64,000 nucleotides of DNA. It comes from UBA4416 sp964543545 (GTDB taxonomy: Bacteria; Bacteroidota; Bacteroidia; B-17B0; Aurantibacillaceae). The stretch lies in assembly GCA_964543545.1 (NCBI GenBank), contig CAZIYT010000001.1, positions 1,302,001 through 1,366,000 of the forward strand. Reading direction: 5' to 3'. Made by a program: the position numbers and the translations under genes. The notes under the pieces are model-generated. The model made no database searches. It saw only the letters and a list, made by a program, of their open reading frames with translations, and was not told where the DNA came from. Shown here one piece after another: positions 23,535-32,113 of this stretch. Position 1 is the stretch's first letter, and every line of letters starts with the position of its first letter.

Positions 23535-24068
23535 ATGGGTAAAAGTCAGTACAACATACAGTTTGGCGGATTATCGATAGGAGAGCACGAGTTTGAGTTT
23601 GATGTGACGGAGAAGTTCTTTGAGCAGTATGATGACAGTGAAATAACAAGGGCCAACATCCATGTGGATGCGAAACTGGTGAAGCAAAACAGCTTAATGC
23701 ATATTTTGTTTGACTTTGAAGGGACGATTGGCCTGAGTTGCGACAGGTGCCTGATCGATTACGATTGCCCGGTAAGCGGACAGGAGAAATTGGTGATCAA
23801 ACACGGCGACCCGGCAGAAAGCACCGATGAGATGCTGGTGTTGAGGGAAGGCCTGGAGGAAGCGGATATTTCGCAATACCTGTACGAATACATCGAGCTG
23901 GCGATCCCTTACCGGAAAGTGCCCTGCGAAGATGAGAACCTGGAGTATGACGAATTGCCATGCGACGAGGAAACACTGGCTAAGTTCGAAGAACATAAAA
24001 TAGACGAGGAACCAACCGCAAACCCCGAATGGGACAAATTAAAAAATATAAAGTTCAATAATAATTAA
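23535..24068 (+). CDS. yceD: DUF177 / YceD-family protein
   Basis: A 177-residue DUF177 protein. Relatives are needed for normal 23S rRNA accumulation and are almost always encoded before rpmF, as here (12-bp gap). It shows the family's central cysteine region (LSCDRCLIDYDCPVSG) and acidic C-terminal part with YRKVPCEDENLEYDELPCD; these cysteines may bind a metal. The C-terminus ends NPEWDKLKNIKF, typical of Bacteroidota members. The strong promoter at 23479 drives both genes. Confidence 0.93.
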   Translation: MGKSQYNIQFGGLSIGEHEFEFDVTEKFFEQYDDSEITRANIHVDAKLVKQNSLMHILFDFEGTIGLSCDRCLIDYDCPVSGQEKLVIKHGDPAESTDEMLVLREGLEEADISQYLYEYIELAIPYRKVPCEDENLEYDELPCDEETLAKFEEHKIDEEPTANPEWDKLKNIKFNNN

Positions 24069-24080
24069 AGTTAACATACC

Positions 24081-24272
24081 ATGCCTAATCCAAAACGAAA
24101 ACTATCCAGATCCCGCAGAGACTCTCGTCGTTCTACATACAAAGCACCGACCATGACGATCGCAAAAGATACCACAACCGGCGAAGCACACTTATTTCAC
24201 CGTGCACACTGGTTCGAAGGAAAACTTTACTACAAAGGAAAAGTAGTAATGGAAAAAGCGGTAAAAGCTTAA
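24081..24272 (+). CDS. rpmF: 50S ribosomal protein L32
   Basis: A 63-residue bL32. The N-terminus PNPKRKLSRSRRDSRRSTYK is the ribosomal signature. It is the zinc-free type usual in Bacteroidota: the four cysteines of C+ paralogs are absent. It is translated from the yceD-rpmF transcript and followed by a terminator. Confidence 0.97.
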   Translation: MPNPKRKLSRSRRDSRRSTYKAPTMTIAKDTTTGEAHLFHRAHWFEGKLYYKGKVVMEKAVKA

Positions 24273-24298
24273 TTTTTTTGAAACACGTTTTTCAAAAG

Positions 24299-24329
24299 AA
24301 CCTTCTCAAGGCAATTGAGGAGGTTTTTT
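24299..24329 (+). terminator. Terminator after rpmF
   Basis: AACCTTCTCAA-GGCAA-TTGAGGAGGTTTTTTT: an 11-bp stem with one G-U pair and a U tract, 27 bp beyond the rpmF stop. Confidence 0.85.
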
Positions 24330-24442
24330 AGTTTAAGCCGCAACGAACCAGGCTAATTGCTATGGCGTGATAGAACGCTTTACCTCCCTGTTTTTACAAA
24401 GAATCAATTCCCTCCTAAATAGTGTATATTTACACGTCGCCT

Positions 24443-25588
24443 ATGGTTTTTACATCCTATAGCAATATCATCAGTCCGCTTGGCTTTAGCACTGCCGAAA
24501 ATTACGATGCCATCCGTCAATCGCGGACAGGCGTACAAAAAATCGTCCTGCCTTTTTCCAAAGAGCCTTTTTGTGTGGCGAAAATCGACGATGCGGCATT
24601 TGAAAAGCACCTTTCTCAGATCCGCGAAGCATCTACACACACACGCTTCGAAGCGTTGAGCATATTATCAATTCAGGATGTACTGAATCAGAGCGGCATC
24701 GATCCAACAAATCCGCGAACACTGCTCATCTATTCCACCACCAAGGGGAGTATCGACATCCTCGAAGGACGTTATCCGGCCATCGGCTCTGAAAGGGCCT
24801 ATTTACCGGCATTAGCGAAGCACCTGCAATCGTATTTTCAATTTTCAAATACACCGATGGTGGTGTCCAACGCCTGCATTTCGGGCTTGCTGGCCATTGT
24901 CATTGCCAAGCGCCTGATCGGACAAGGCACTTACGATGATGTGATTGTTTGCGGCGGAGATATCTTATCGGAGTTCACCATCAGCGGCTTTAAATCCTTC
25001 AATGCCATGAGCTCTGAGCCGAGCAGGCCTTTCGATGCCAACCGCACAGGCATTAACCTGGGAGAGGCAGTAGCTACGCTCCTCCTTACCAATAAAAAAG
25101 AGCTTGCTACCCCTTACGATACGGAGATCGTCAGCGGTGCTTCCGCCAACGATGCTAATCATATTTCGGGCCCATCGCGCACGGGCGAAGGCTTGTTCCA
25201 GGCATTGCAAACTACTCTGAAGAACCAGAACCTCGCTGACATCGGCTTTATATCGGCGCATGGCACCGCCACGCCCTTCAACGACGAAATGGAGTCCATT
25301 GCTTTTGAGCGGGCCGGGCTGAGCGCGATTCCGCTCAACAGCCTGAAAGGCTACTACGGCCACACGCTGGGCGCTGCGGGCGTTCTGGAGACCGTGCTCT
25401 CCCTGGAGGCCATGAAACACCAGGAGCTGATCCGCTCGGAAGGCTACGCGACAAAAGGGGTGAGTGGAAATGTCACCGTCATCGAATCGCACCAGCCGAA
25501 GACGTATACAGCCTTCATCAAAACAGCATCGGGCTTCGGAGGCTGCAATGCGGCGGCGCTGTTCAGGAGAAAATCTATAACCACATAG
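24443..25588 (+). CDS. Beta-ketoacyl-ACP synthase (KS), first of the group
   Basis: A 381-residue FabF-like condensing enzyme with a complete Cys-His-His triad: C145 in SNACISG, H273 in SAHGTATPF and H307 in YYGHTLGAAG. It should elongate an ACP-bound acyl chain with malonyl-ACP. It is more divergent at the N-terminus than housekeeping FabF. ATG 24443 is used in place of GTG 24422. It opens a ketosynthase/ACP group of the kind found in flexirubin/aryl-polyene loci. Its last codons and stop (ITT*) lie in the start of an intergenic repeat (AACCACATAG), so the C-terminus may have been reset by repeat insertion. Confidence 0.88.
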   Translation: MVFTSYSNIISPLGFSTAENYDAIRQSRTGVQKIVLPFSKEPFCVAKIDDAAFEKHLSQIREASTHTRFEALSILSIQDVLNQSGIDPTNPRTLLIYSTTKGSIDILEGRYPAIGSERAYLPALAKHLQSYFQFSNTPMVVSNACISGLLAIVIAKRLIGQGTYDDVIVCGGDILSEFTISGFKSFNAMSSEPSRPFDANRTGINLGEAVATLLLTNKKELATPYDTEIVSGASANDANHISGPSRTGEGLFQALQTTLKNQNLADIGFISAHGTATPFNDEMESIAFERAGLSAIPLNSLKGYYGHTLGAAGVLETVLSLEAMKHQELIRSEGYATKGVSGNVTVIESHQPKTYTAFIKTASGFGGCNAAALFRRKSITT

Positions 25589-25855
25589 TCACATAGAGAA
25601 CTGAAATCATAAACCATATAAGACATTTAAGAACATATAAGAAGAATGCGATCGGTTAAGCCTTATATGGTTCCAGAACAAGAACAAACTTAACCACATA
25701 GAGGACATAGAGAGCTGAGATCATTAAACCATATAAGACATGTAAGAACATATAAGAATAGATAATCAAATACACGCTTAGAAGAAAAACTTATATGACC
25801 TTCTATGCCTTATATGGTTCAAAAACTGCTCTGGCTATGTTTCCTATGTGGCTTC
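25579..25855. repeat. Tandem AACCACATAG / AACCATATAAG repeat with inverted ends
   Basis: Two direct copies (25579-~25673 and 25692-~25820), each AACCACATAG-n-ACATAGAGA, then ATCAT(T)AAACCATATAAGACAT, then GAACATATAAGAA, and each followed by an inverted CCTTATATGGTTC, so each copy can fold on itself. The block ends with CTATGTTTCCTATGTGGCTT, the inverse of its start. It fills the 281-bp gap. The related inverse segment at 29237-29269 stands beyond the ketosynthase genes. Confidence 0.8.
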
Positions 25856-25869
25856 AAAAAAATTAACAA

Positions 25870-26499
25870 ATGACACACATCACCTCATACGCCCGGATCA
25901 GGCACCAGCGCCTTTCGCTGAATGGTGCGCTGCTCTTCGATGCTTCGGCATCACGCCTACCCGAATTTCTCACGGATGCCTATAAGGCCCTGGGCATGAG
26001 CTATCCGAAGTACCATAAAATGGATGCCCTCTGTAAGCTGGGCCTACTTTGTATGGAAGCGGCCGTCAAGGAATCGGATGTGCTTACGACATATCCCCTG
26101 GATAAGATTGCCATTGTCCTGTCGAATGCGGCTTCCAGCCTCGATACCGACAGGGTGCACCAGCAGTCGATCAGCGACAAGGCGAATTATTTTCCTTCGC
26201 CCGCCGTGTTTGTGTATACGCTTCCCAACATCATCATCGGGGAAATGGCCATTAAATATAAGATCACCGGGGAGAATGCTTTTTTTGTGTCGGAGCGCTT
26301 TGATGCAGGCTTGTTGTTAAATTACCTGGAAGCCTTGTTCCATGAGGAAACACAGGCAGCGGTGTGCGGCTGGGTAGAGGCGGATGGCGATGCCGCGGAA
26401 GCCTTTATTTTTTTGGTTGAAAAATCAGAAAATACAAATAAAAACAGTAATTTTAAACCTCTGAATCAACAAGCAATTACAGAATTATACAACCAATAA
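25870..26499 (+). CDS. Truncated ketosynthase-like protein (no catalytic Cys)
   Basis: A 209-residue protein resembling only the N-terminal half of a thiolase-fold ketosynthase: KYHKMDALCKLGLLCMEAAV, IAIVLSNAASSLDTDR and FPSPAVFVYTLPNIIIGEMA, the last being the dimer-interface segment just before the position of the catalytic Cys. No Cys-His-His set is present. Short proteins of this type appear beside ACPs in flexirubin and aryl-polyene clusters. A role as scaffold or dimer partner for a full KS is plausible but inferred. The ACP begins 6 bp after its stop. Confidence 0.75.
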   Translation: MTHITSYARIRHQRLSLNGALLFDASASRLPEFLTDAYKALGMSYPKYHKMDALCKLGLLCMEAAVKESDVLTTYPLDKIAIVLSNAASSLDTDRVHQQSISDKANYFPSPAVFVYTLPNIIIGEMAIKYKITGENAFFVSERFDAGLLLNYLEALFHEETQAAVCGWVEADGDAAEAFIFLVEKSENTNKNSNFKPLNQQAITELYNQ

Positions 26500-26505
26500 A
26501 ACCGT

Positions 26506-26763
26506 ATGGACGCATTAATAGAAAAATTAAAAGGACAGATTATAGAACAGTTGAACCTGGCGGAAGTAAAGCCTGAAGAGATCAATCCTGATTCGCCCTT
26601 GTTCGGTGAAGGCTTAGGGCTTGATTCCATTGATGCCCTGGAACTGATTGTTTTATTGGAGAAACATTACGGGATTAAAATTGAAGATCCTAAAGACGGG
26701 AAAACCATTTTCCAGTCGGTAAGGACTATGGCCGAGTACATCAAATCTCAAGGTAAATCATAA
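26506..26763 (+). CDS. Acyl carrier protein
   Basis: An 85-residue ACP. Ser41 in LGLDSIDALEL is the phosphopantetheine attachment site. The protein is acidic with the usual four-helix pattern (LFGEGLGLD, IVLLEKHYGIKIED). It is not next to fabF/fabD housekeeping genes and so is probably a dedicated carrier for the chain made by the flanking synthases. Confidence 0.93.
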   Translation: MDALIEKLKGQIIEQLNLAEVKPEEINPDSPLFGEGLGLDSIDALELIVLLEKHYGIKIEDPKDGKTIFQSVRTMAEYIKSQGKS

Positions 26764-26768
26764 CCGAT

Positions 26769-27968
26769 TTGTCTCAACGCATTTATATTACGGGTTTAGG
26801 AGTGATTTCAGCCATTGGCAACAATGTGCCTGAGACTCTTGCGTCCCTGACCCAATCCAGAACCGGGATCGGCAAGATCAACCACCTGACTACGCGCTAC
26901 AAAGATGAGTTTCTTGCCGGGGAGATCAAGCTCTCGAATGAGCAGCTTGCCGACCTGGTGAACGACCATAACCCGGACCTGAACCGCAATTCCTACATCG
27001 CCATGCTGGCGGCAAAGGAAGCCGTGCAGAATTCGGGGATCGATACCACTGACGGACTGCGTACGGGAGTTATCTCGTCTACTACGGTAGCCGGTATGGG
27101 TAAAACAGAATTGTATTACAAGGAGCTGTTTGAAAAAGACGATCACCTCAGTGTGCTCGATACGCATGATTGCGGCGACAGCACCGAGCGTATTGCCGAT
27201 TTCCTGGGCAATGTGGATTATGTGACCACGATCTCTACGGCCTGCTCTTCGGCTGCCAATGCGGTAATGCTGGGTTGCAGGATGATCAAAAACGGGCTGC
27301 TCGACAGGGCAGTTGTTGGCGGTGTGGATGCCCTTTCTAAGTTTACCTTCAATGGTTTCAATACGCTCATGATCCTCGACAAGGAATGGAGCAAGCCTTT
27401 CGATGAGAACCGCAAAGGCCTGAACCTGGGGGAAGCCGCGGCTTTCCTGGTGATCGAAGGAGAAGAGGCTTTGAAAAAACGAAACGGAAAAGCACTGGCG
27501 GAAATTGTCGGCTATGCCAATACCAACGATGCCTATCACCAGACGGCTTCATCGCCGGAAGGCTATGGCGCACAGATGGCGATAGAACAGGCTTTGCAGA
27601 TGAGCGGCCTGAAACCCGGAGATATTGACTACATCAACATGCACGGCACCGGAACGCCTAATAATGACCTTTCGGAAGGCACAGCTACACGCGCGGTATT
27701 CGGCGATAAGGTTCCGAGGTTCAGCTCTACCAAAGCCTTTACAGGCCATACACTGGCAGCAGCAGCAGCTATTGAAGCCGTAATCTCTGTACTGTCTATC
27801 CAAAACGATATGATTTTCCCGAACCTGAATTTTACCACGCCCATTGCCGGTCTCGATTTGGTTCCGGAAACCACGCTGGTGAAAACGCCTGTGAATACAG
27901 TACTTTCCAACTCCTTCGGATTCGGAGGCAATTGCTCATCCCTCATTTTTAAGAAAGTAAGCGCATAG
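26769..27968 (+). CDS. Beta-ketoacyl-ACP synthase (KS), second of the group
   Basis: A 399-residue FabF-type synthase with a full triad: C159 in STACSSAAN, H292 in NMHGTGTPN and H327 in FTGHTLAAA. Translation must start at TTG (26769), because the N-terminal strand SQRIYITGLGVISAIG begins right after it, an in-frame TAA lies 15 bp upstream, and there is no nearby ATG. It starts 5 bp after the ACP stop and its stop overlaps the next start by one base, so the three are translated from one message. It is likely the main chain-extending enzyme of the group. Confidence 0.92.
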   Translation: MSQRIYITGLGVISAIGNNVPETLASLTQSRTGIGKINHLTTRYKDEFLAGEIKLSNEQLADLVNDHNPDLNRNSYIAMLAAKEAVQNSGIDTTDGLRTGVISSTTVAGMGKTELYYKELFEKDDHLSVLDTHDCGDSTERIADFLGNVDYVTTISTACSSAANAVMLGCRMIKNGLLDRAVVGGVDALSKFTFNGFNTLMILDKEWSKPFDENRKGLNLGEAAAFLVIEGEEALKKRNGKALAEIVGYANTNDAYHQTASSPEGYGAQMAIEQALQMSGLKPGDIDYINMHGTGTPNNDLSEGTATRAVFGDKVPRFSSTKAFTGHTLAAAAAIEAVISVLSIQNDMIFPNLNFTTPIAGLDLVPETTLVKTPVNTVLSNSFGFGGNCSSLIFKKVSA

Positions 27969-29029
27969 TGGCCAAAGCATTCATAAACGGTACAGGCTGT
28001 ATTTCCCCGCAGGACAGCATCAACAACCAGTGGTTCTTTGATCCGGTGACGGCGCCATCGGGCGATTATTACAATGCGCAGGAACCTTCCTACAAGGAAT
28101 TTATTGCCCCTAACTTATTACGCCGCATGGGCCGCGCCATCAAAATGGGTGTAGCCGGCGCCAACCTTGCCTTACAGCAGGCCGGCGTGAAACAGGTGGA
28201 TGCCATTATTACCGGCACAGGCCTGGGCTGTTTCGAGGACAGCGAGCGCTTCTTGCTGGCGATGCTCAATAACAACGAGCAATTCCTGACTCCTACGTCT
28301 TTCATTCAATCCACGCATAACACGGTTGGCTCGCAGATTGCGCTGATCATGAAATGCCACGATTATAATTTTACCTATGTACACCGCGGCTTTTCGTTTG
28401 AGAGCACGCTGCAGGATGCACTCATGCTTTTTTCGGAAGGCAAGGAAAGCGTGCTGGTTGGTGGCATCGAAGAGCATACACCTAATTTTGTGGAGCTCAA
28501 CCGCAGGGCACATAAATTTAAAACCTACGATCTGGCAGTACCCTTCTGGAAAGCAGGCACACCGGGTATCCAGATGAGTGAAGGCGCTGCCTTCTTTGTG
28601 CTGAGCAAAAGTAAAACAGACCGCAGTGTGGCGACGATAGAAGGCGTTCAAACCCTCTATAAGCCAAAGGGCAGCGACGTGATCCTGGAAAAACTGCATG
28701 CTTTTTTGAACCGCCACGGGCTCAGCCTCTCACAGATCGATGTGTGCCTCATGGGCTTTAGCTCCGATGTGAATTTCGATCTGTATCTGAAAGAGCTTTT
28801 ACCGGCGATTGAACAAGAAACGGTGGCCGCTCATTTCAAGCACCTGTCGGGAGAATACCATACCGCTTCGGCCTTTGCCTTATGGACAGCCACCAAGCTG
28901 ATCGAAAAACAAGAGCTGCCGGAAGTGCTTGCCATTTCTGATAAAAAGCCATCGCAGATCAAGCATGTGCTGATCATCAATCAATATCTAGGGATTAATT
29001 ATTCCTTCACGTTAGTCAGCAAATGCTAA
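27968..29029 (+). CDS. Ketosynthase-like chain-length factor
   Basis: A 353-residue thiolase-fold protein starting at GTG (27968), overlapping the preceding stop by one base. It aligns with ketosynthases (FINGTGCISPQ, GTGLGCFEDSERFL, PTSFIQSTHNTVGSQIAL), but the active-site Cys is replaced in TYVHRGFSFES, and only a lone HTAS-like His remains near the end. This is the pattern of chain-length factors that pair with a catalytic KS in type II PKS and aryl-polyene systems. It probably forms a heterodimer with the synthase encoded just upstream. Confidence 0.85.
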   Translation: MAKAFINGTGCISPQDSINNQWFFDPVTAPSGDYYNAQEPSYKEFIAPNLLRRMGRAIKMGVAGANLALQQAGVKQVDAIITGTGLGCFEDSERFLLAMLNNNEQFLTPTSFIQSTHNTVGSQIALIMKCHDYNFTYVHRGFSFESTLQDALMLFSEGKESVLVGGIEEHTPNFVELNRRAHKFKTYDLAVPFWKAGTPGIQMSEGAAFFVLSKSKTDRSVATIEGVQTLYKPKGSDVILEKLHAFLNRHGLSLSQIDVCLMGFSSDVNFDLYLKELLPAIEQETVAAHFKHLSGEYHTASAFALWTATKLIEKQELPEVLAISDKKPSQIKHVLIINQYLGINYSFTLVSKC

Positions 29030-29236
29030 CTTTTGTTGAAAAAGAATAGAACGCCCGCCTGACCGGACGGCAGGTAACACAGATTATAAGATCAGAACAG
29101 GGATTAGAACAACCACGCCGGGGCGCGTGACACCTTTCCATTGGAAGGAGATAGCTATCGTAAGAATAGCTTTGCGCCCCTGCCTGAATGACGCAGTTGG
29201 CAGGTTTGCGAGAAAAATATCTATGGTTTCTTTCTG

Positions 29237-29269
29237 TTCTCTATGTTTCTATGTAACTATGTGGTTAAA
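29237..29269. repeat. CTATGTTTCTATGTAACTATGTGGTT repeat (inverse of 25579 type)
   Basis: The reverse complement begins AACCACATAGTTACATAGAA, matching the AACCACATAG family at 25579 and 25692. It lies in the 261-bp gap 29030-29290, which otherwise holds decayed repeat-like DNA and a small hairpin (GCTATCGTAAGAATAGC). Because it covers the in-frame start at 29243, the later ATG is chosen for the next gene. Confidence 0.7.
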
Positions 29270-29290
29270 AAAACAGAGCGCTATTACACA

Positions 29291-30052
29291 ATGCCTTCGA
29301 TCAAATTCATAAAATTCCGTTCGGTTACTATCCTCTTCCTCCTTGGACTGATCGCCTTTTTCTGGTTCCGGTACACCGAAGGCTTAAGCTATTGGTACCT
29401 GGTAGCGTGGGTTCACCTGTTCATCCTGGTGCAGTTCCTCGGGGCTTATTTTATCGGGATGAACTTTCATGTCGATTCCCTGAATGCCCTGGACACCGCC
29501 GAAAAAAAAGTGCTGCTGACCTTTGATGATGGCCCGCATCATCCCAATACCACAAGGGTTCTGGAGGTTCTTAAAAAACATGGGGTCAAAGCGGTATTTT
29601 TTGTGATCGGGAAAAACATGGAAGGCGCTGAAAGTATCCTGCAGCAACTCATTGCCGAAGGGCATACGATAGGGAACCATAGTTTTTCGCATGATGCCAA
29701 GATCGACCTCTGGCCGGCGAAGAAGATCACTGCCGACCTGGCTGCCTGTCAGAAATTGATCGGGCACTACCAGCCCGGAAACAAAATCTTTCGCCCGCCC
29801 TATGGTGTCACCAATCCCAATATGGCGAAGGCTATTCAGCAAAACGGTCTGCAATCCATCGGCTGGAACATTCGCAGCTATGATACAAGTATTAAGGACC
29901 TTGAAAAAATAAAGCAACGTGTGCTTTCCCGCTTAAAGCCGGGCGCGATCATTCTCCTGCACGACCGGCTTGACTACATGCCCGAGCTGCTGGAACAATT
30001 AATTCCTGCGATCAAAGAGAGAGGATACGACTTTGCCCAAATGTCTTCCTGA
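29291..30052 (+). CDS. Polysaccharide deacetylase (NodB domain), membrane-anchored
   Basis: A 253-residue protein with two N-terminal hydrophobic segments (near residues 10-25 and 38-58) and a NodB homology domain. Catalytic motifs are TFDDGPHHPNTT (general base Asp and metal Asp), HTIGNHSFSH (metal His pair), RPPYGVTN and LLHDR, all intact. Such enzymes remove N- or O-acetyl groups from glycans. In flexirubin-type clusters a deacetylase of this kind is a standard member, so it probably acts with the ketosynthase group upstream on a lipid or pigment ester. That role is an inference from context. Confidence 0.88.
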   Translation: MPSIKFIKFRSVTILFLLGLIAFFWFRYTEGLSYWYLVAWVHLFILVQFLGAYFIGMNFHVDSLNALDTAEKKVLLTFDDGPHHPNTTRVLEVLKKHGVKAVFFVIGKNMEGAESILQQLIAEGHTIGNHSFSHDAKIDLWPAKKITADLAACQKLIGHYQPGNKIFRPPYGVTNPNMAKAIQQNGLQSIGWNIRSYDTSIKDLEKIKQRVLSRLKPGAIILLHDRLDYMPELLEQLIPAIKERGYDFAQMSS

Positions 30053-30176
30053 AATTCATAAAAGGATGAATCAACCACGTTCGGCATCCCGTTTTTTGAT
30101 AAAGCGCCGGTAAGTATTTCTGTTTAGCTTTTCTGCAAACATCATTGAATATTTTGGTTTATCTTAGTAAAACGAA

Positions 30177-30554
30177 ATGGTTATGAAGTTTATTCTATTT
30201 TTATTTTCCGTTTTGCTATTAAGTAGCTGCGATGCTTTTGTGAGGTTGCCGTATTATATTGAGAACAAAACATCCGGGCCCCTCAAGGTCTTTGTGCCAC
30301 ATTATCAGGCAGATGGTGCTTTCGGCAGAAGCGTAGATACCACACTGGAAATCGGGCCGCACAGCGGGGCTTTCATCGGGAGCACCATGCCGCGGGTGAC
30401 AGGCCCGCTTGGTGCGACACGGAGGATTTACCGGGAATCACCGGGTTTCTGTGGTTTGAAGCTGGTAAAGCAGGACACAACAATCGCTCTTGCCTGCACA
30501 AAGAAAGAATGGAAATTAAGAAGAGGCATTTCTGTATTGAAGATCAAACATTAA
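30177..30554 (+). CDS. Small lipoprotein of unknown function
   Basis: A 125-residue predicted lipoprotein. The signal MKFILFLFSVLLLSSC has a clear lipobox (LLSSC). The mature part is about 105 residues with a beta-rich pattern and two further cysteines (FCGL, LACTKK). No domain is recognised. ATG at 30177 or 30183 are both possible; the latter removes two residues. Confidence 0.6.
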   Translation: MVMKFILFLFSVLLLSSCDAFVRLPYYIENKTSGPLKVFVPHYQADGAFGRSVDTTLEIGPHSGAFIGSTMPRVTGPLGATRRIYRESPGFCGLKLVKQDTTIALACTKKEWKLRRGISVLKIKH

Positions 30555-30628
30555 AATCATGTTCATAGTTTGTCCGTGGCTTTTTCCTGAAAATAGCTAT
30601 TTTTAAAATGAAATGTCCTTTAAAAACT

Positions 30629-31141
30629 ATGAAACTAAAAACAACATTCCTCACTTTTTCTGTTGCCCTGGCTATGACGGCCATCACATGCACGTCCTGT
30701 AAAAAAGATCCCGGCCCCGCAGGACCGAAAGGCGATACAGGCGCTGCAGGTGTCAATGGCGCTGCTAACATTAAGAACTATGCCGTGTTGATCAAGCCCT
30801 CCGATTGGGTGTGGGACGCCACTTACAAGCAATGGGCCTTTGATTATCCCATCACCGCCGGTTATAACGATGCCGTGATGGCTTACGTGATCTCCGGGAA
30901 CGGCTCTGAAGTCATGCCTTATCAAAACCAGATCGACGGAAGCATCACTACTTTCTCCACCTTGTTTTTTATCGCCACGCCCAGGATCACGTTCAAATAT
31001 TATAACGGCACTACTACATTGGCAAGGCCTACGGTTGACAAATCCATCAAGCTCGTGGTGATTCCGCCTGCCGTGATCAAAACCGGCGTGGATGTGAAAA
31101 CCTACGCCGCTGTGAAGGAAGCTTATCACCTGGCAGATTGA
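30629..31141 (+). CDS. Collagen-like lipoprotein
   Basis: A 170-residue lipoprotein (signal MKLKTTFLTFSVALAM, lipobox near TCTSC). Directly after the Cys is a short collagen-like Gly-X-Y run (GPAGPKGDTGAAGVNGAA), then a globular beta-rich domain of ~120 residues. Such lipoproteins, with a Gly-Pro stalk next to the lipid anchor, are frequent in Bacteroidota and are thought to sit on the cell surface. An ATG at 30608 would add seven residues. Function unknown. Confidence 0.75.
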   Translation: MKLKTTFLTFSVALAMTAITCTSCKKDPGPAGPKGDTGAAGVNGAANIKNYAVLIKPSDWVWDATYKQWAFDYPITAGYNDAVMAYVISGNGSEVMPYQNQIDGSITTFSTLFFIATPRITFKYYNGTTTLARPTVDKSIKLVVIPPAVIKTGVDVKTYAAVKEAYHLAD

Positions 31142-31160
31142 TGGTGGCGGTTTTAAGATC

Positions 31161-31451
31161 GTGAGAGAAAGCGCCGCTATATTTCTGAAAGAGCTGAGAT
31201 GGCATTGCGACCATCTCCACACGCCTGAATTCGATTTTGTTGTGGAGTACTGGGGAATCCTCTGGCATCCCTGGTTCATCGAGGTAAAAGGAAAGAACAT
31301 TCCCATTTCTGCCGGAGATTTGAAGCAGGATGATTTGGATGAGTGGGTGGAACAGGGGATTTTGAAACTGCTGAAAGATTATCCGGATCATGAGCGCAAG
31401 GATCTGGAGCTGCAAAGAACAACCTACCAACTGATGAACGACACAGTATGA
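31161..31451 (+). CDS. Hypothetical protein (96 aa), coupled to the next gene
   Basis: A 96-residue cytosolic protein rich in Trp, His and acidic residues (RWHCDHLHTPEFDFVVEYWG, WHPWFIEVKGK). The only reasonable start is GTG at 31161. Its stop overlaps the next ATG by 4 bp (ATGA), which strongly suggests a real, coupled pair. No known family is recognised. Confidence 0.6.
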   Translation: MRESAAIFLKELRWHCDHLHTPEFDFVVEYWGILWHPWFIEVKGKNIPISAGDLKQDDLDEWVEQGILKLLKDYPDHERKDLELQRTTYQLMNDTV

Positions 31452-32083
31452 TTCCATTTTATAAGCAACATAAAGAAATAAATGCATTCATCGAATCGGT
31501 TGACCAGGTGCTGAATAGCGCGACGGTATTTATAGAGCAGGACTTGAACGGGCCAATCGATAGTATGGCTTATGTCGATGAAGCTTTTCAGTCCGGAAAA
31601 TTTTATGATTGGATGCAGGAAGCTCTGGGCGAGACAGGCAGGAAAACGGAGCCGGTACTCTTGAATATAGAGTTCAGGCTTTTGCCTGTTTCATTCGGGA
31701 AATTTAAAGGCATGCTGGAAGAGATGTTGTCGGTGAGGCGTAGTCCCTACCGGGTGAGCCTCGGGCAAAGCCAGGTCCGTTTTTTAGTGGATGATTTTAT
31801 AGAATCAACGGTTAATGCCGGCCACGAGAGATCCCACCTTCAAAGAATAGAAGAGATCGATGCGTCCTGGCGATTCTGTTGTATGCCCAGGAGCACGGAT
31901 GGTTCTATGCTTCATGAGATCGATGATCCGGAAACCCTTGAGCCCGGATTTTATAAAACGGAAGGAGATCCGAATACGGGCAATTACCTCTCCACGTATT
32001 TTTTTAATATGGGAGGCGATGCTTTCCTCGTATTTCACAACGAGCGGAAACTCTATTTCCTGCTCGCCAATGGAAGCGATTAG
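31448..32083 (+). CDS. Hypothetical protein (211 aa)
   Basis: A soluble 211-residue protein, no signal or membrane segment, with predicted alpha/beta content. It is coupled by a 4-bp overlap to the 96-residue gene before it. It resembles, in size and context, immunity or DUF-type proteins, but I recognise no domain. The HD hydrolase gene starts 30 bp downstream. Confidence 0.6.
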   Translation: MIPFYKQHKEINAFIESVDQVLNSATVFIEQDLNGPIDSMAYVDEAFQSGKFYDWMQEALGETGRKTEPVLLNIEFRLLPVSFGKFKGMLEEMLSVRRSPYRVSLGQSQVRFLVDDFIESTVNAGHERSHLQRIEEIDASWRFCCMPRSTDGSMLHEIDDPETLEPGFYKTEGDPNTGNYLSTYFFNMGGDAFLVFHNERKLYFLLANGSD

Positions 32084-32113
32084 AATAATAATGAATAACT
32101 AAACATTAACAAC

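Noticed and set aside
26808..27539. Minus-strand frame of ~243 codons inside the second ketosynthase
   Set aside because: Antisense shadow of a well-supported KS; rich in Arg/His/Gln as expected for a complement of coding DNA.
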